Shown here piece by piece: positions 41,470 to 53,400 of a stretch of DNA of 64,000 nucleotides; positions within the stretch are counted from its first letter, which is position 1, and each line of letters starts with the position of its first letter. The DNA is taken from contig OZ025782.1 of the NCBI GenBank assembly GCA_964019425.1, forward strand, positions 1,529,880 to 1,593,879, read 5' to 3'. This DNA is from Flectonema sp. DT1601 (taxonomy: Eukaryota > Euglenozoa > Diplonemea > Diplonemida > Diplonemidae). The translations under genes and the position numbers were made by a program. The notes under the pieces are model-generated. The model did no database searches, was not told the origin of the DNA, and saw only the letters and a program-made list of their open reading frames with translations.

Positions 41470-41740
41470 GCACCAGATCAGCATGCATTTCCTTCAGGTG
41501 TTAGTACTTTTTTTGTTCTTGCTTTTCAGGGAGGGCCTTAGCCAAAAGCTAACAGTCCATATCTCACCTGACAACTTACCCTTGTTTGCTACAACAGGAG
41601 AGGAAAAAAAAAAGAACGTAAAGGTTAATTACCTTGCTTATCTACGCACAACATTGGCAGTCTCTACAAGACCCCAAGCTATCCTGCTAGATCTCTGATA
41701 ATGTTATAGAATGATGACTGCTCCTTTTGTCAGTCATCAT
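41470..41740. other. unassigned segment between transposon and tandem array
   Basis: Contains a plus-strand open frame (41429-41698) with a hydrophobic stretch LQVLVLFLFLLF, but it starts inside transposon sequence. On the minus strand it contains TACTAAC, a match to a branch-point consensus. No gene is claimed. Confidence 0.3.
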
Positions 41741-44450
41741 TCACACAAAGCCTTCAAACCCGGCAGCTACACACTCAAAGTTATAAAAAACTGCCAGCAA
41801 AAAAACCACAAGTTCAACATACAAGGTTACAAAAAACCGCTAGCTCCACACACAAAGTTTCAACAAAACGCCAGCTCCACAAAATTTCAAAAATCAGCCA
41901 GCTCCAAACACAAAGTTTTGGAAAAACTACCAGCTCCACACACAAAGTTTTAAAAAAACGCCAGCTCCACAAAATTTCAAAAATCAGCCAGCTCCAAACA
42001 CAAAGTTTCAAAAAACAACCAGCTCCACACACAAAGTCTTTAAAAACAGCCAGCTCCACACAAAGTTTCAAAAAACAGCCAGCTCCACACACAAAGTTTC
42101 AAAAAACAGCCAGCTCCACACACAAAGTTTTTAAAAACTGCCAGCTCCACAAAGTTTCAAAAAACAGCCAGCTCCGGAAAGTTTTGAAAAACAGCCAGCT
42201 CCACACACAAAATTTCAAAAATCAGCCAGCTCCAAACACAAAGTTTCAAAAAACAGCCAGCTCCACAAAGTTTCAAAAAACAACCAGCTCCACACACAAA
42301 GTCTTTAAAAACAGCCAGCTCCACACAAAGTTTCAAAAAACAGCCAGCTCCACACACAAAGTTTTAAAAAACAGCCAGCTCCACACACAAAGTTTTGAAA
42401 AACAGCTCCACAAAGTTTCAAAAAACAGCCAGCTCCACACACAAAGTTTTTAAAAACTGCCAGCTCCACAAAGTTTCAAAAAACAGCCAGCTCCGGAAAG
42501 TTTTGAAAAACAACCAGCTCCACAAAAACTTTCCGGGGCTGGCTGTTTTTCGAAACTTTGTGGAGCTGGCTGTTTTTTGAAACCTTGTGTAGAGCTGGCT
42601 GTTTTTCAAACTTTGTGTTTGGAGCTGGCCGTTTTTTGAAACTTTGTGTGGAGCTGGCAGCTTCGGAAAGTTTTGAAAAACAGCCAGCTCCACACACAAA
42701 GTTTTAAAAAACTGCCAGCTCTGGAAAGTTTTGAAAAACAGCTCCAATAAAAAGAAATAAAAAAAAAAAAGAATAAACAATGTTATCATCGTTTTTTTTA
42801 TCGATCGACTATGTCGATTACTTTCTATTTTCCGTCCTGGTCAAGACGCTAAACTGATTGTTTTTTTTTTCTCAAAATTAATAAAAAAAACAATCAGTTT
42901 AGCGTTTTTTTCTCTGCCTCTCTCTTAATTCTGTTCGTTTCTTTGAAACGAAAATTTATTCGAATATTATTCCTTGGTCAGCAACCATCATTGTCGCCCT
43001 TTGGGCCTGTTAAAAAAAATAAAAAATAAAAAGAAAGTTTACACCGGGAATAGGGCAGGAGCCAAAAGCTCCCAGTCCGTTACTTCCCACTTTATCGAAA
43101 TTCCTTGGTCAGCAACCATCATTGTCGCCCTTTGGGCCTGTTAAAAAAAAAAAAAAAATAAAAAGAAAGTTTACATTGGGAATAGGGCAGGAGCCAAAAG
43201 CTCCCAGTCTGTTACTTCCCACTTTATCGAAATTCTTTTAAAAACAGCCAGCTCCGGAAAGTTTTGAAAAACAGCCAGCTACACAAAGTTTTAAAAAACA
43301 GCCAGCTCCACACACAAAGTTTTTAAAAACAGCCAGCTCCACAAAGTTTCAAAAAACAGGCAGCTCCACAAAGTTTCGAAAAACAGCCAGCTCCGGAAAG
43401 TTTTGAAAAACAGCCAGCTCCACACACAAAGTTTTGAAAAACAGCTCCACAAAGTTTCAAAAAACAGCCAGCTCCGGAAAGTTTTGAAAAACAGCCAGCT
43501 CCACAAAGTTTCAAAAAACAGCCAGCTCCACACACAAAGTTTCGAAAAACAGCCAGCTCCGGAAAGTTTTGAAAAACAGCCAGCTCCACACACAAAGTTT
43601 TGAAAAACAGCTCCACAAAGTTTCAAAAAACAGCCAGCTCCGGAAAGTTTTGAAAAACAGCCAGCTCCACACACAAAGTTTTAAAAAACAGCCAGCTCCA
43701 CAAAGTTTTGAAAAACAGCCAGCTCCGGAAAGTTTTAAAAAACTGCCAGCTCTGGAAAGTTTTGAAAAACAACCAGCTCTACACAAAGTTTCGAAAAACA
43801 GCCAGCTCCACACACAAAGTTTTAAAAAACTGCCAGCTCTGGAAAGTTTTGAAAAACAACCAGCTCTACACAAAGTTTTAAAAAACTGCCAGCTCCACAA
43901 AGTTTTGAAAAACGGCCAGCTCTGGAAAGTTTTGAAAAACAACCAGCTCTACACAAAGTTTCGAAAAACAGCCAGCTCCACACACAAAGTTTTAAAAAAC
44001 TGCCAGCTCTGGAAAGTTTTGAAAAACAACCAGCTCTACACAAAGTTTTAAAAAACAGCCAGCTCTACACAAAGTTTCGAAAAACAGCCAGCTCCACACA
44101 CAAAGTTTTAAAAAACAGCCAGCTCTGGAAAGTTTTGAAAAACAACCAGCTCTACACAAAGTTTCGAAAAACAGCCAGCTCCACAAAGTTTTGAAAACAG
44201 CCAGCTCTACACAAAGTTTCGAAAAACAGCCAGCTCCACACACAAAGTTTTAAAAAACTGCCAGCTCTGGAAAGTTTTGAAAAACAACCAGCTCTACACA
44301 AAGTTTTAAAAAACTGCCAGCTCCACAAAGTTTTGAAAAACGGCCAGCTCTGGAAAGTTTTGAAAAACAACCAGCTCTACACAAAGTTTCGAAAAACAGC
44401 CAGCTCCACACACAAAGTTTTAAAAAACTGCCAGCTCTGGAAAGTTTTGA
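41740..44450. repeat. tandem array of ~25-33-bp units (CAGCCAGCTCC...AAAGTTT...AAAAA)
   Basis: Roughly 80-90 units, each CAGCCAGCTC plus a variable core (CACACACAAAG, CACAAAG, TACACAAAG, CGGAAAG or TGGAAAG) plus TTTNAAAAA. Core variants occur in recurring orders, for example a CGGAAAG unit often followed by a CACACACAAAG unit, indicating higher-order duplication. The block 42526-42660 is inverted. A cassette fragment (42780-43240, inverted) interrupts the array. Frames stay open on both strands only because the unit lacks stops. Confidence 0.93.
42740..43240 (-). repeat. inverted leader/satellite cassette fragment inside the tandem array
   Basis: In inverse orientation it holds one satellite unit (CGATCGACTATGTCGATTAC, CGTCCTGGTCAAGACGC), the TTCGTTTC hairpin and two tandem copies of the ~125-bp leader unit ending in CCCACTTTATCGAAATTC. 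It shows that leader units move or recombine as a block. Confidence 0.8.
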
Positions 44451-44957
44451 ATTTCGATAAAGTGGGAAGTAACGGACTGGGAGCTTTTGGCTCCTGCCCT
44501 ATTCCCGATGTAAACTTTCTTTTTATTTTTATTTTTTTTTAACAGGCCCAAAGGGCGACAATGAATTTCGATAAAGTGGGAAGTAACGGACTGGGAGCTT
44601 TTGGCTCCTGCCCTATTCCCGATGTAAACTTTCTTTTTTTTTTTTTTTTTTTTTTTTAACAGGCCCAAAGGGCGACAATGATGGTTGCTGACCAAGGAAT
44701 AATATTCAAATGAATTTTCGTTTCAAAGAAACGAACAGAATTAAGAGAGAGGTAGAGAAAAAAAAAAAAAAAAAAAGAAAGAATAGAAAAAAAATATGAA
44801 GAGGAAATAATCAAACATGAAAAAAAAAAAAAAAAAATAAAATATAAATAAAAAACGTTGTATGAAAACGGAAAAAAAGAAAAAAAAAGACCAGAAAAGG
44901 AAAGAGAAAATGAAAAGGTATAATATTATTGTGGGGATATGAGGATAGCAGGGAGAT

Positions 44958-44988
<31 letters not shown>

Positions 44989-44990
44989 AT
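44451..44990 (+). repeat. cassette leader, copy 1
   Basis: Starts GAATTTCGATAAAGTGGGAAG and carries two tandem leader units, each with hairpins GGAGC-TTTTG-GCTCC and GCCC-AAA-GGGC separated by a T-rich tract. Then come TTCGTTTC-AAA-GAAACGAA (8-bp perfect stem), purine-rich DNA, ATAATATTATTGTGGGGATA and a poly-T run leading into the satellite. The same order occurs at 49955-50400 and 61410-61855. Confidence 0.85.
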
Positions 44991-45386
44991 TTATTATTTA
45001 AAAAAAGGAAACAATCAGTTTAGCGTCTCGATCAGGACGGAAAATAGAAATTAATCGACATAGTCGATCGATAGAAAAAAAAACAATGATAACATTGTTT
45101 ATTCTTTTTTTTTTTTTTTTTTTTTTAAACCTTTTTAATTATTTTAAAGAAAAAACAATCAGTTTAGCGTCTTGACCAGGACGGAAAATAGAAAGTAATC
45201 GACATAGTCGATCGATAAAAAAAAAACAATGATAACATTGTTTATTCCTTTTTTTTTTTTTTTTTTTTTATTCTTTTTATTTATTTTTAAAGAAAAAACA
45301 ATCAGTTTAGCGTCCTGACCAGGACGGAAAATTGAAAGTGATCGACATAGTCGATCGATAAAAAAACAATGATAACATTGTTTATT

Positions 45387-45419
<33 letters not shown>

Positions 45420-46607
45420 TTTTAATTATTTTTTAAAGAAAAAACAATCAGTTTAGCGTCTTGACCAGGACGGAAAGTAGAAAGTGATCGACATAGTCGA
45501 TCGATAAAAAACAATGATAACATTGTTTATTCTTTTTTTTTTTTTTTTTTTTTAATCCTTTTTATTATTTTTAAGAAAAAACAATCAGTTTAGCGTCTTG
45601 ACCAGGACGGAAAATAGAAAGTGATCGACATAGTCGATCGATAAAAAAACAATGATAATATTGTTTATTCTTTTTTTTTTTTTTTTTTTTTAAATTCTTT
45701 TTATTTATTTTTAAAGAAAAAAAAAACGGAAAATAAAAATTAGTCGACAAAGTCGAACGATAAAAAAAAAACAATGATAACATTGTTTATTCTTTTTTTT
45801 TTTGTTTTTTTTTATATTCTTTTTTATTAATTTTGAAAAAAAACAATCAGTTTAGCGTCTTGACCAGGACGGAAAATAGAAAGTAATTGACATAGTCGAT
45901 CGATAAAAAAAAACAATGATAACATTGTTTACTCTTTTTTTTTTTTTTTTTTAAATTCTTTTTATTTATTTTTTAAAAAGAAAAAAAACGGAAAATAGAA
46001 ATTAGTCAACAAAGTCGAACGATAAAAAAAAAAACAATGATAACATTGTTTATTCTTTTTTTTTTATTTTTTTTTTATATTCTTTTTTATTAATTTTGAA
46101 AAAAAAAAAAAAAACAATCAGTTTAGCGTCTTGACCAGGACGGAAAATAGAAAGTGATCGACATAGTCGATCGATAAAAAAAAACAATGATAACATTGTT
46201 TATTCTTTTTTTTTTTTTTTTTAATCCTTTTTTTTTTTTTTAAAGAAAAAACAATCAGTTTAGCGTCTTGACCAGGACGGAAAATAGAAAGTAATCGACA
46301 TAGTCGATCGATAAAAAAACAATGATAACATTGTTTATTCTTTTTTTTTTTTTTTTAAATTCTTTTTATTTATTTTTTAAAAAAAAAAAAAAAAAAAATA
46401 ACGGAAAATAGAAATTAGTCAACAAAGTCGAACGATAAAAAAAAAACAATGATAACATTGTTTATTCTTTTTTTTTTATTTTTTTTTGTATTCTTTTTTA
46501 TTAATTTTGAAAAAAAAACAATCAGTTTAGCGTCTTGACCAGGACGGAAAATAGAAAGTGATCGACATAGTCGATCGATAAAAAAAACAATGATAACATT
46601 GTTTATT

Positions 46608-46641
<34 letters not shown>

Positions 46642-47940
46642 CTTTTTATTATTTTTAAAGAAAAAACAATCAGTTTAGCGTCCTGACCAGGACGGAAAAT
46701 AGAAAGTAATCGACATAGTCGATCGATAAAAAAAAAACAATGATAACATTGTTTATTCCTTTTTTTTTTTTTTTTTTTATTCTTTTTATTTATTTTTAAA
46801 GAAAAAACAATCAGTTTAGCGTCCTGACCAGGACGGGAAATAGAAAGTGATCGACATAGTCGATCGATAAAAAAACAATGATAACATTGTTTATTCTTTT
46901 TTTTTTTTTTTTTTTTTTTATTCTTTTTATTTATTTTTTAAAGAAAAAACAATCAGTTTAGCGTCTTGACCGGGACGGAAAATAGAAATTAGTCGACAAA
47001 GTCGATCGATAACAAAACAATGATAACATTGTTTATTCTTTTTTTTTTTTTTTTTTTTTTTTTATTCTTTTTATTTATTTTTTAAAGAAAAAACAATCAG
47101 TTTAGCGTCCTGACCAGGACGGAAAATAGAAAGTAATCGACATAGTCGATCGATAAAAAAAAACAATGATAACATTGTTTAATCTTTTTTTTTTTTTTTT
47201 TTTTTTATTCTTTTTATTTATTTAGAAAAAACAATCAGTTTAGCGTCTTGACCAGGACGGAAAATAGAAATTAGTCGACGAAGTCGATCGATAAAAAAAC
47301 AATGATAACATTGTTTAATCTTTTTTTTATTTTTTTTTTTTATATTCTTTTTTTATTAATTTTGAAGAAAAAAAAACAATCAGTTTAGCGTCTTGACCAG
47401 GACGGAAAATAGAAAGTAATCGACATAGTCGATCGGTAAAAAAACAATGATAACATTGTTTATTCTTTTTTTTATTTTTTTTTTTTATATTCTTTTTTAT
47501 TAATTTTGAAAAAAAAAAAAAAAACAATCAGTTTAGCGTCTTGACCAGGACGGAAAATAGAAAGTAATCGACATAGTCGATCGATAAAAATACAATGATA
47601 ACATTGTTTAATCTTTTATAATTTTTTTTTTTTTTTTTTTTAAATTCTTTTTATTTATTTTTTAAAGAAAAAAAAAACGGAAAATAGAAATTAGTCGACA
47701 TGGTCGAACGATAAAAAAACAATGATAACATTGTTTATTCTTTTTTTTATTTTTTTTTTTATATTCTTTTTTATTAATTTTGAAAAAAAAAAAAAAAACA
47801 ATCAGTTTAGCGTCTTGACCAGGACGGAAAATAGAAAGTAATCGACATAGTCGATCGATAAAAATACAATGATAACATTGTTTAATCTTTTATAATTTTT
47901 TATTTTTTTTTTGTTTTAAAAAAAAAAAAAAAAAAAACAA
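44990..47940 (+). repeat. satellite array I, ~130-145-bp unit
   Basis: About 20 units. Each has CAATCAGTTTAGCGTC, a GTCCTGACCAGGAC-type palindrome, TCGACATAGTCGATCGAT, the ACAATG-ATAA-CATTGT hairpin, then a 10-25-base poly-T and an ATTCTTTTTATTTATT stretch. Some units (B type) lack the CAATCAGTTTAGCG half and carry TTAGTCGACAAAGTCGAACG. Confidence 0.95.
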
Positions 47941-48032
47941 GCGGAATTGATCATAATGGGTGGTAGGGGTTGTTATAACTTCGTTTGAAAATTCTTCTTT
48001 TTTGATTTCTTTTTTTTTTTTTTCTTTTTACA

Positions 48033-48360
48033 GGAGTTAAGATCACTTTCAGGAGACAACACATACACATTAACAAGAGCAGCAAGCAGAGTTGACACTA
48101 TCAATTCAAATTTGAAATACCGGGAATTAATTTACAAGGAGGTATCTCAAGTGACTTGGTATCTCTAGCGTGTCGGTATCTCTGGAGTGCTGGTATCTCG
48201 TATGTGCGTTGGTATCTCATGAGTGATGGTATCTCTTGTGCATTAGAGAAACGAAAAAGAATGTCATGACCATGACGGAAGAATTGAGGAATTGAGTTAA
48301 CATGTTCAATTTAACTTATTTAAACTTTTTTTTTTTTTAACAGACCGTAACTATTTGAAA
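48033..48360 (+). repeat. cassette tail, copy 1 (GGTATCTC repeats)
   Basis: Starts ACAGGAGTTAAGATCACTT after a T-rich tract, then carries five GGTATCTC-type motifs spaced ~15-20 bp apart, and ends near AGACCG...ACTATTTGAAAATAAAATGTAGA. It matches 54640-54965 in order and wording. Confidence 0.85.
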
Positions 48361-48470
48361 ATAAAATGTAGAGGAAAGAAACGAACAGAATTAAGAGAGA
48401 GGCAGAGAAAAAAAAAAAAAAAGAAAGAAAAGAAAAGAAGAAAAAAAATGAAGAGGAAATAATCAAACAT

Positions 48471-48503
<33 letters not shown>

Positions 48504-48505
<2 letters not shown>

Positions 48506-48690
48506 GGGAAAACCTACAGATCCACCCCCAGGTTTGGGGAAACGTACACTACGGTCACGGCCTTGTGTAACTTTTTTGACCCCTGGATATGTGTTTAAAT
48601 CCGCAAAATCGAAGACGACGCAAATTGTCGAGTGGTATGATTCCAGACTTGCATTCGCTAGGCTGCGGTTCGAACCCCTGTCGGGTCTTT
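48504..48690 (+). other. conserved head sequence plus tRNA-like module, copy 1
   Basis: After (TA)n, a ~80-bp head (CCTACAGATCCACCCCCAGG ... CGGTCACGGCCTTGTGTA) leads to a tRNA-like region at ~48614-48687 with a good B box (GGTTCGAACCC), a weaker A box (TTGTCGAGTGG) and a long poly-T, as expected for Pol III termination. Acceptor and T-stem pairing is poor, so this is a tRNA-derived element or decayed tRNA rather than a sound tRNA gene. Confidence 0.55.
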
Positions 48691-48714
48691 TTTTTTTTTT
48701 TTTTTTTTTTTTCC

Positions 48715-49020
48715 CCCCAGTGACCAACAGGTACACTGTCTTCACTGGCCGTTCGGTCAGGAACGCCGCCGCTGACGTCGTGCGTCGTATCCGTACTGCT
48801 GATTCGTTCTGTCACGTTCGGACACTCGTCGCTCTGAGACATTGCTTAGTGCAGGTTGCTGACTAACAACATCGTTTGAAAGTCTTACACCAGAACCTCA
48901 TTGGTACCTTACAAAGACCCTGCATCAAATTCACACGCGGGTCGTTCTTCAAGGTCAATAGTGTAAACTTCCACTCGACTTAGGACCTCGCTTGGAAGCC
49001 TTCTGTCATCGCGCAATTCT
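48715..49020. other. locally GC-richer unassigned segment
   Basis: Directly follows the poly-T with CCCCCCAG and is much less AT-rich than its surroundings. The plus strand is open to 48866 (GRSVRNAAADVVRRIRTAD). In the antisense direction it could continue the rRNA fragment at 49560-49850, but I could not align it. Left unassigned. Confidence 0.4.
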
Positions 49021-49120
49021 TCCTTAAGTTAAGTTAAACTTAACTTTAACATAAGAGAGTAATCCATCGTCCTGTTAACCTCTATTCTCTCATCATGGTG
49101 TAGAAGTAACTATTGATGTA

Positions 49121-49422
49121 CTGCAACTGGAAATATTACTGCGCTGAATAATTACTGCGGGGAAATATTACTGCGCGGAAAAATTAGTGCGGTTTTTTTG
49201 AGAAAAGATTAGTGCGGTTTTTTCCACTTGGTGGTAGAAAAAAATTTGGTTGCTTTTTTGCTGTGTAAGGCACCAGCAGAAAAATGCCGCTGGAGAAAAA
49301 ATCACTTCTGAGCAGAAATATTAGTGCGGTGGAAATATTACTGCGTGGAAAAATTAGTGCGGTTTTTTGCAGATTTGGAAATTAGTGCGGTTTTTTCCGC
49401 GCAGTAATATTTCCAGTTGCAG
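49121..49422 (+). mobile_element. palindromic MITE copy 2, 302 bp
   Basis: TIRs CTGCAACTGGAAATATTACT flanked by TA dinucleotides. It differs from copy 3 (62240-62541) at about two positions. It sits within or beside the degraded rRNA segment. Non-coding. Confidence 0.93.
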
Positions 49423-49559
49423 TAGTTACTTAATTGTAATGTTCATAAAAAAACATTCTTATTGTTGTAATCTTTTGGACGCAAGCCCTAACACGATCAA
49501 AAAGTAACCACCAGTGGTGACTAAGTGATCCAGTCTGGCTTACTTCAAAGGCTAACATA

Positions 49560-49850
49560 GTCAAGCACCACTGCGGATGTGTTGTGTAGCATCACGGCTC
49601 CGATCGGAGAACCGTAGATACCAGGGACTAGAAACGGGATGCGGTCGACTTACACTGCCCCAAGGGGGTCTCTCCCCATCAGTAGGTAAAACTTGTCTCA
49701 CGACGGTCCTGTTAGTGGGTGAACTATCCAACCCTTGGACAATTCTGCTTGTCTAGGTTAGGAAGAGCCGACATTGAAGGATCAAAAGCAATGAACGCTT
49801 GGCTGGGTTTGCAGGCCCCAAAAGCTGAACGAAAAAATTGGGCCGTTCGA
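49560..49850 (-). rRNA. degenerate fragment of nuclear large-subunit rRNA (3' region)
   Basis: Reading the minus strand: CCAAGCGTTCAT, TTTTGATCCTTCAATGTCGG, CTCTTCCTAACCTAGACAAG, AGCAGAATTGTCCAAGGGTT, GGATAGTTCACCCACTAA, ACCGTCGTGAGACAAGTTTT and ACCTACTGATG follow the universal order of the 28S 3' domain. About 18 nt (GGGAACGTGAGCTGGGTT region) are missing before ACCGTCGTGAG, and the sarcin-ricin loop sequence AGTACGAGAGGAAC expected downstream is absent. A later CTACACAACACATCCGC...GCCTTTGAAGTAAGCCAGA piece may match the end domain. It is therefore a pseudogene fragment, not a functional rRNA gene. Confidence 0.75.
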
Positions 49851-49954
49851 ATCACTAACTTGCATGTTGTCGGTTGCAGTCATCACTCACCTGTCAGCAT
49901 ACTCTTTACCTTAATTACGCTTAACCCTAACGATGATTTGGCAAATAACAAACC

Positions 49955-50150
49955 TTGAGGTTGAATTCGATAGAGTGGGAAGTAACGGACTGGGAGCTTT
50001 TGGCTCCTGCCCTATTCCCGATGTAAACTTTCTTTTTATTTTTTTTTTTTTAACAGGCCCAGAGGGCGACAATGACTGTTGCTGACCAAGGAATAATATT
50101 CAAATGAATTTTCGTTTCAAAGAAACGAACAGAATTAAGAGAGAGGCAGA

Positions 50151-50184
<34 letters not shown>

Positions 50185-50400
50185 AAAAAAAAAAAAAAAA
50201 ATATGAAGAGGAAATAATCAAACATGAAAAAAATAAAAAAAAATAAAATATAAATAAAAAACGTTGTATGAAAAAGGAAAAAAAAGAAGAAAAAAAAAAA
50301 AACCAGAAAAGGAAAGAGAAAATGAAAAGGTATAATATTATTGTGGGGATATGAGGGTAGCAGGGAGATGCTCTTTTTTTTTTTTTTTTTTTTTTTATTT
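49955..50400 (+). repeat. cassette leader, copy 2
   Basis: Same order as copy 1 but with one leader unit, starting GAATTCGATAGAGTGGGAAG directly against the rRNA fragment. It ends in the poly-T run that opens satellite array II. Confidence 0.85.
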
Positions 50401-53400
50401 ATTATTTAAAAAAAAGGAAACAATCAGTTTAGCGTCTCGATCGGGACGGAAAATAGAAATTAATCGACATAGTCGATCGATAAAAAAACAATGATAACAT
50501 TGTTTATTCTTTTTTTTTATTTTAAATTCTTTTTATTCATTTTTTAAAGAAAAAACAATCAGTTTAGCGTCTTGACCAGGACGGAAAATAGAAAGTGATC
50601 GACATAGTCGATCGATAAAAAAACAATGATAACATTGTTTATTCTTTTTTTTTTTTTTTAAATTCTTTTTATTTATTTTTTAAAGAAAAAAAAACGGAAA
50701 ATAAAAATTAGTCGACAAAGTCGAACGATAAAAAAAAACAATGATAACATTGTTTATTCTTTTTTTTTTTGTTTTTTTTTTATATTCTTTTTTATTAATT
50801 TTGAAAAAAAAAACAATCAGTTTAGCGTCTTGACCAGGACGGAAAATAGAAAGTAATCGACATATTCGATCGATAAAAAAACAATGATAACATTGTTTAA
50901 TCTTTTTTTTTTTTTTTTAAATTCTTTTTATTTATTTTTTAAAGAAAAAAAAACGGAAAATAGAAATTAGTCGACAAAGTCGAACGGTAAAAAAACAATG
51001 ATAACATTGTTTATTCTTTTTTTTTATTTTTTTTATATTTTTTTTTTAATTAATTTTGAAAAAAAAACAATCAGTTTAGCGTCTTGACCAGGACGGAAAA
51101 TAGAAAGCGATCGACATAGTCGATCGATAAGAAAACAATGATAATATTGTTTATTCTTTTTTTTTATTTTAAATTCTTTTTACTTATTTTTTAAAGAAAA
51201 AAAAAACGGAAAATAGAAATTAGTCGACAAAGTCGAACGATAAAAAAAAACAATGATAACATTGTTTATTCTTTCTTTTGTATTTTTTTTATATTCTTTT
51301 TTATTAATTTTGAAAAAAAAAAAAAACAATCAGTTTAGCGTCTTGACCAGGACGGAAAATAGAAAGTAATCGACATAGTCGATCGATAAAAAAAAACAAT
51401 GATAACATTGTTTATTCTTTTTTTTTTTTTTTTTTAAATTCTTTTTATTTATTTTTTAAAAAGAAAAAAAAAACGGAAAATAGAAATTAGTCAACAAAGT
51501 CGAACGATAAAAAAAAAAACAATGATAACATTGTTTATTCTTTTTTTTTTATTTTTTTTAAATTCTTTTTTATTAATTTTGAAAAAAAAAACAATCAGTT
51601 TAGCGTCTTGACCAGGACGGAAAATAGAAAGTGATCGACATAGTCGATCGATAAAAAAACAATGATAACATTGTTTATTCTTTTTTTTTTATTTTTTTTA
51701 AATTCTTTTTTATTAATTTTGAAAAAAAAAAAACAATCAGTTTAGCGTCTTGACCAGGACGGAAAATAGAAAGTGATCGACATAGTCGATCGATAAAAAA
51801 ACAATGATAACATTGTTTATTCTTTTTTTTTTATTTTTTTTAAATTCTTTTTTATTAATTTTGAAAAAAAAAACAATCAGTTTAGCGTCTTGACCAGGAC
51901 GGAAAATAGAAAGTGATCGACATAGTCGATCGATAAAAAAACAATGATAACATTGTTTATTCTTTTTTTTTATTTTAAATTCTTTTTATTTATTTTTTAA
52001 AGAAAAAAAAGGAAAATAGAAATTAGTCGACAAAGTCGAACGATGAAAAAAAACAATGATAACATTGTTTATTCTTTTTTTTATTTTTTTTTTTATTCTT
52101 TTTTATTAATTTTGAAAAAAAAAAACAATCAGTTTAGCGTCTTGACCAGGACGGAAAATAGAAAGCGATCGACATAGTCGATCGATAAGAAAACAATGAT
52201 AATATTGTTTATTCTTTTTTTTTATTTTAAATTCTTTTTATTTATTTTTTAAAGAAAAAAAAAACGGAAAATAGAAATTAGTCGACAAAGTCGAACGATA
52301 AAAAAAACAATGATAACATTGTTTATTCTTTTTTTTGTATTTTTTTTATATTCTTTTTTATTAATTTTGAAAAAAAAAAAAAAAACAATCAGTTTAGCGT
52401 CTTGACCAGGACGGAAAATAGAAAGTAATCGACATAGTCGATCGATAAAAAAAAACAATGATAACATTGTTTATTCTTTTTTTTTTTTTTTTTTAATTCT
52501 TTTTATTTATTTTTTAAAAAGAAAAAAAAACGGAAAATAGAAATTAGTCAACAAAGTCGAACGATAAAAAAAAAAACAATGATAACATTGTTTATTCTTT
52601 TTTTTTTATTTTTTTTAAATTCTTTTTTATTAAATTTGAAAAAAAAACAATCAGTTTAGCGTCTTGACCAGGACGGAAAATAGAAAGTGATCGACATAGT
52701 CGATCGATAAAAAAACAATGATAACATTGTTTATTCTTTTTTTTTATTTTAAATTCTTTTTATTTATTTTTTAAAGAAAAAAAAAGGAAAATAGAAATTA
52801 GTCGACAAAGTCGAACGATGAAAAAAAACAATGATAACATTGTTTATTCTTTTTTTTATTTTTTTTTTTTATTCTTTTTTATTAATTTTGAAAAAAAAAA
52901 ACAATCAGTTTAGCGTCTTGACCAGGACGGAAAATAGAAAGTAATCGACATAGTCGATCGATAAGAAAACAATGATAACATTGTTTATTCTTTTTTTTTT
53001 ATTTTAAATTCTTTTTATTTATTTTTTAAAGAAAAAAACTGAAAATAGAAATTAGTCGACAAAGTCGAACGATAAAAAAAACAATGATAACATTGTTTAT
53101 TCTTTTTTTATTTTTTTTTTATATTCTTTTTTATTAATTTTGAAAAAAAAAAAACAATCAGTTTAGCGTCTTGACCAGGACGGAAAATAGAAAGTAATCG
53201 ACATAGTCGATCGATAAAAAAAACAATGATAACATTGTTTATTCTTTTTTTTTATTTTAAAATCTTTTTATTTATTTTTTAAAGAAAAAAACTGAAAATA
53301 GAAATTAGTCGACAAAGTCGAACGATAAAAAAAACAATGATAACATTGTTTATTCTTTTTTTATTTTTTTTTTATATTCTTTTTTATTAATTTTGAAAAA

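Larger units (their letters stand above)
37706..41470. mobile_element. hAT-like DNA transposon, outer copy, interrupted by a second copy
   Basis: The left terminal inverted repeat starts TGAGGCGATCGGCAGGG at 37706, with subterminal TTCACGATTTTTCAC repeats. It encodes the transposase-like frame at 38331-39491. At 39545-39549 the element is split by another copy of itself; outer-copy sequence resumes at 41424 and can be followed to about 41465 before similarity ends. Its own right end is not recognisable, so the outer copy is probably truncated. Confidence 0.75.

Noticed and set aside
41429-41698. Small secreted-protein-like frame with a hydrophobic N-terminus
   Set aside because: Its start lies in transposon sequence, and there is no other support.
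41814-44370. Open frames on both strands with repeated MCGAGCF.../MKNSQLH... peptides
   Set aside because: They are translations of the stop-free tandem unit in several frames and strands, with no start context or conservation beyond the DNA repeat.
49719-49958. 79-residue plus-strand frame
   Set aside because: Lies antisense to the LSU rRNA fragment.
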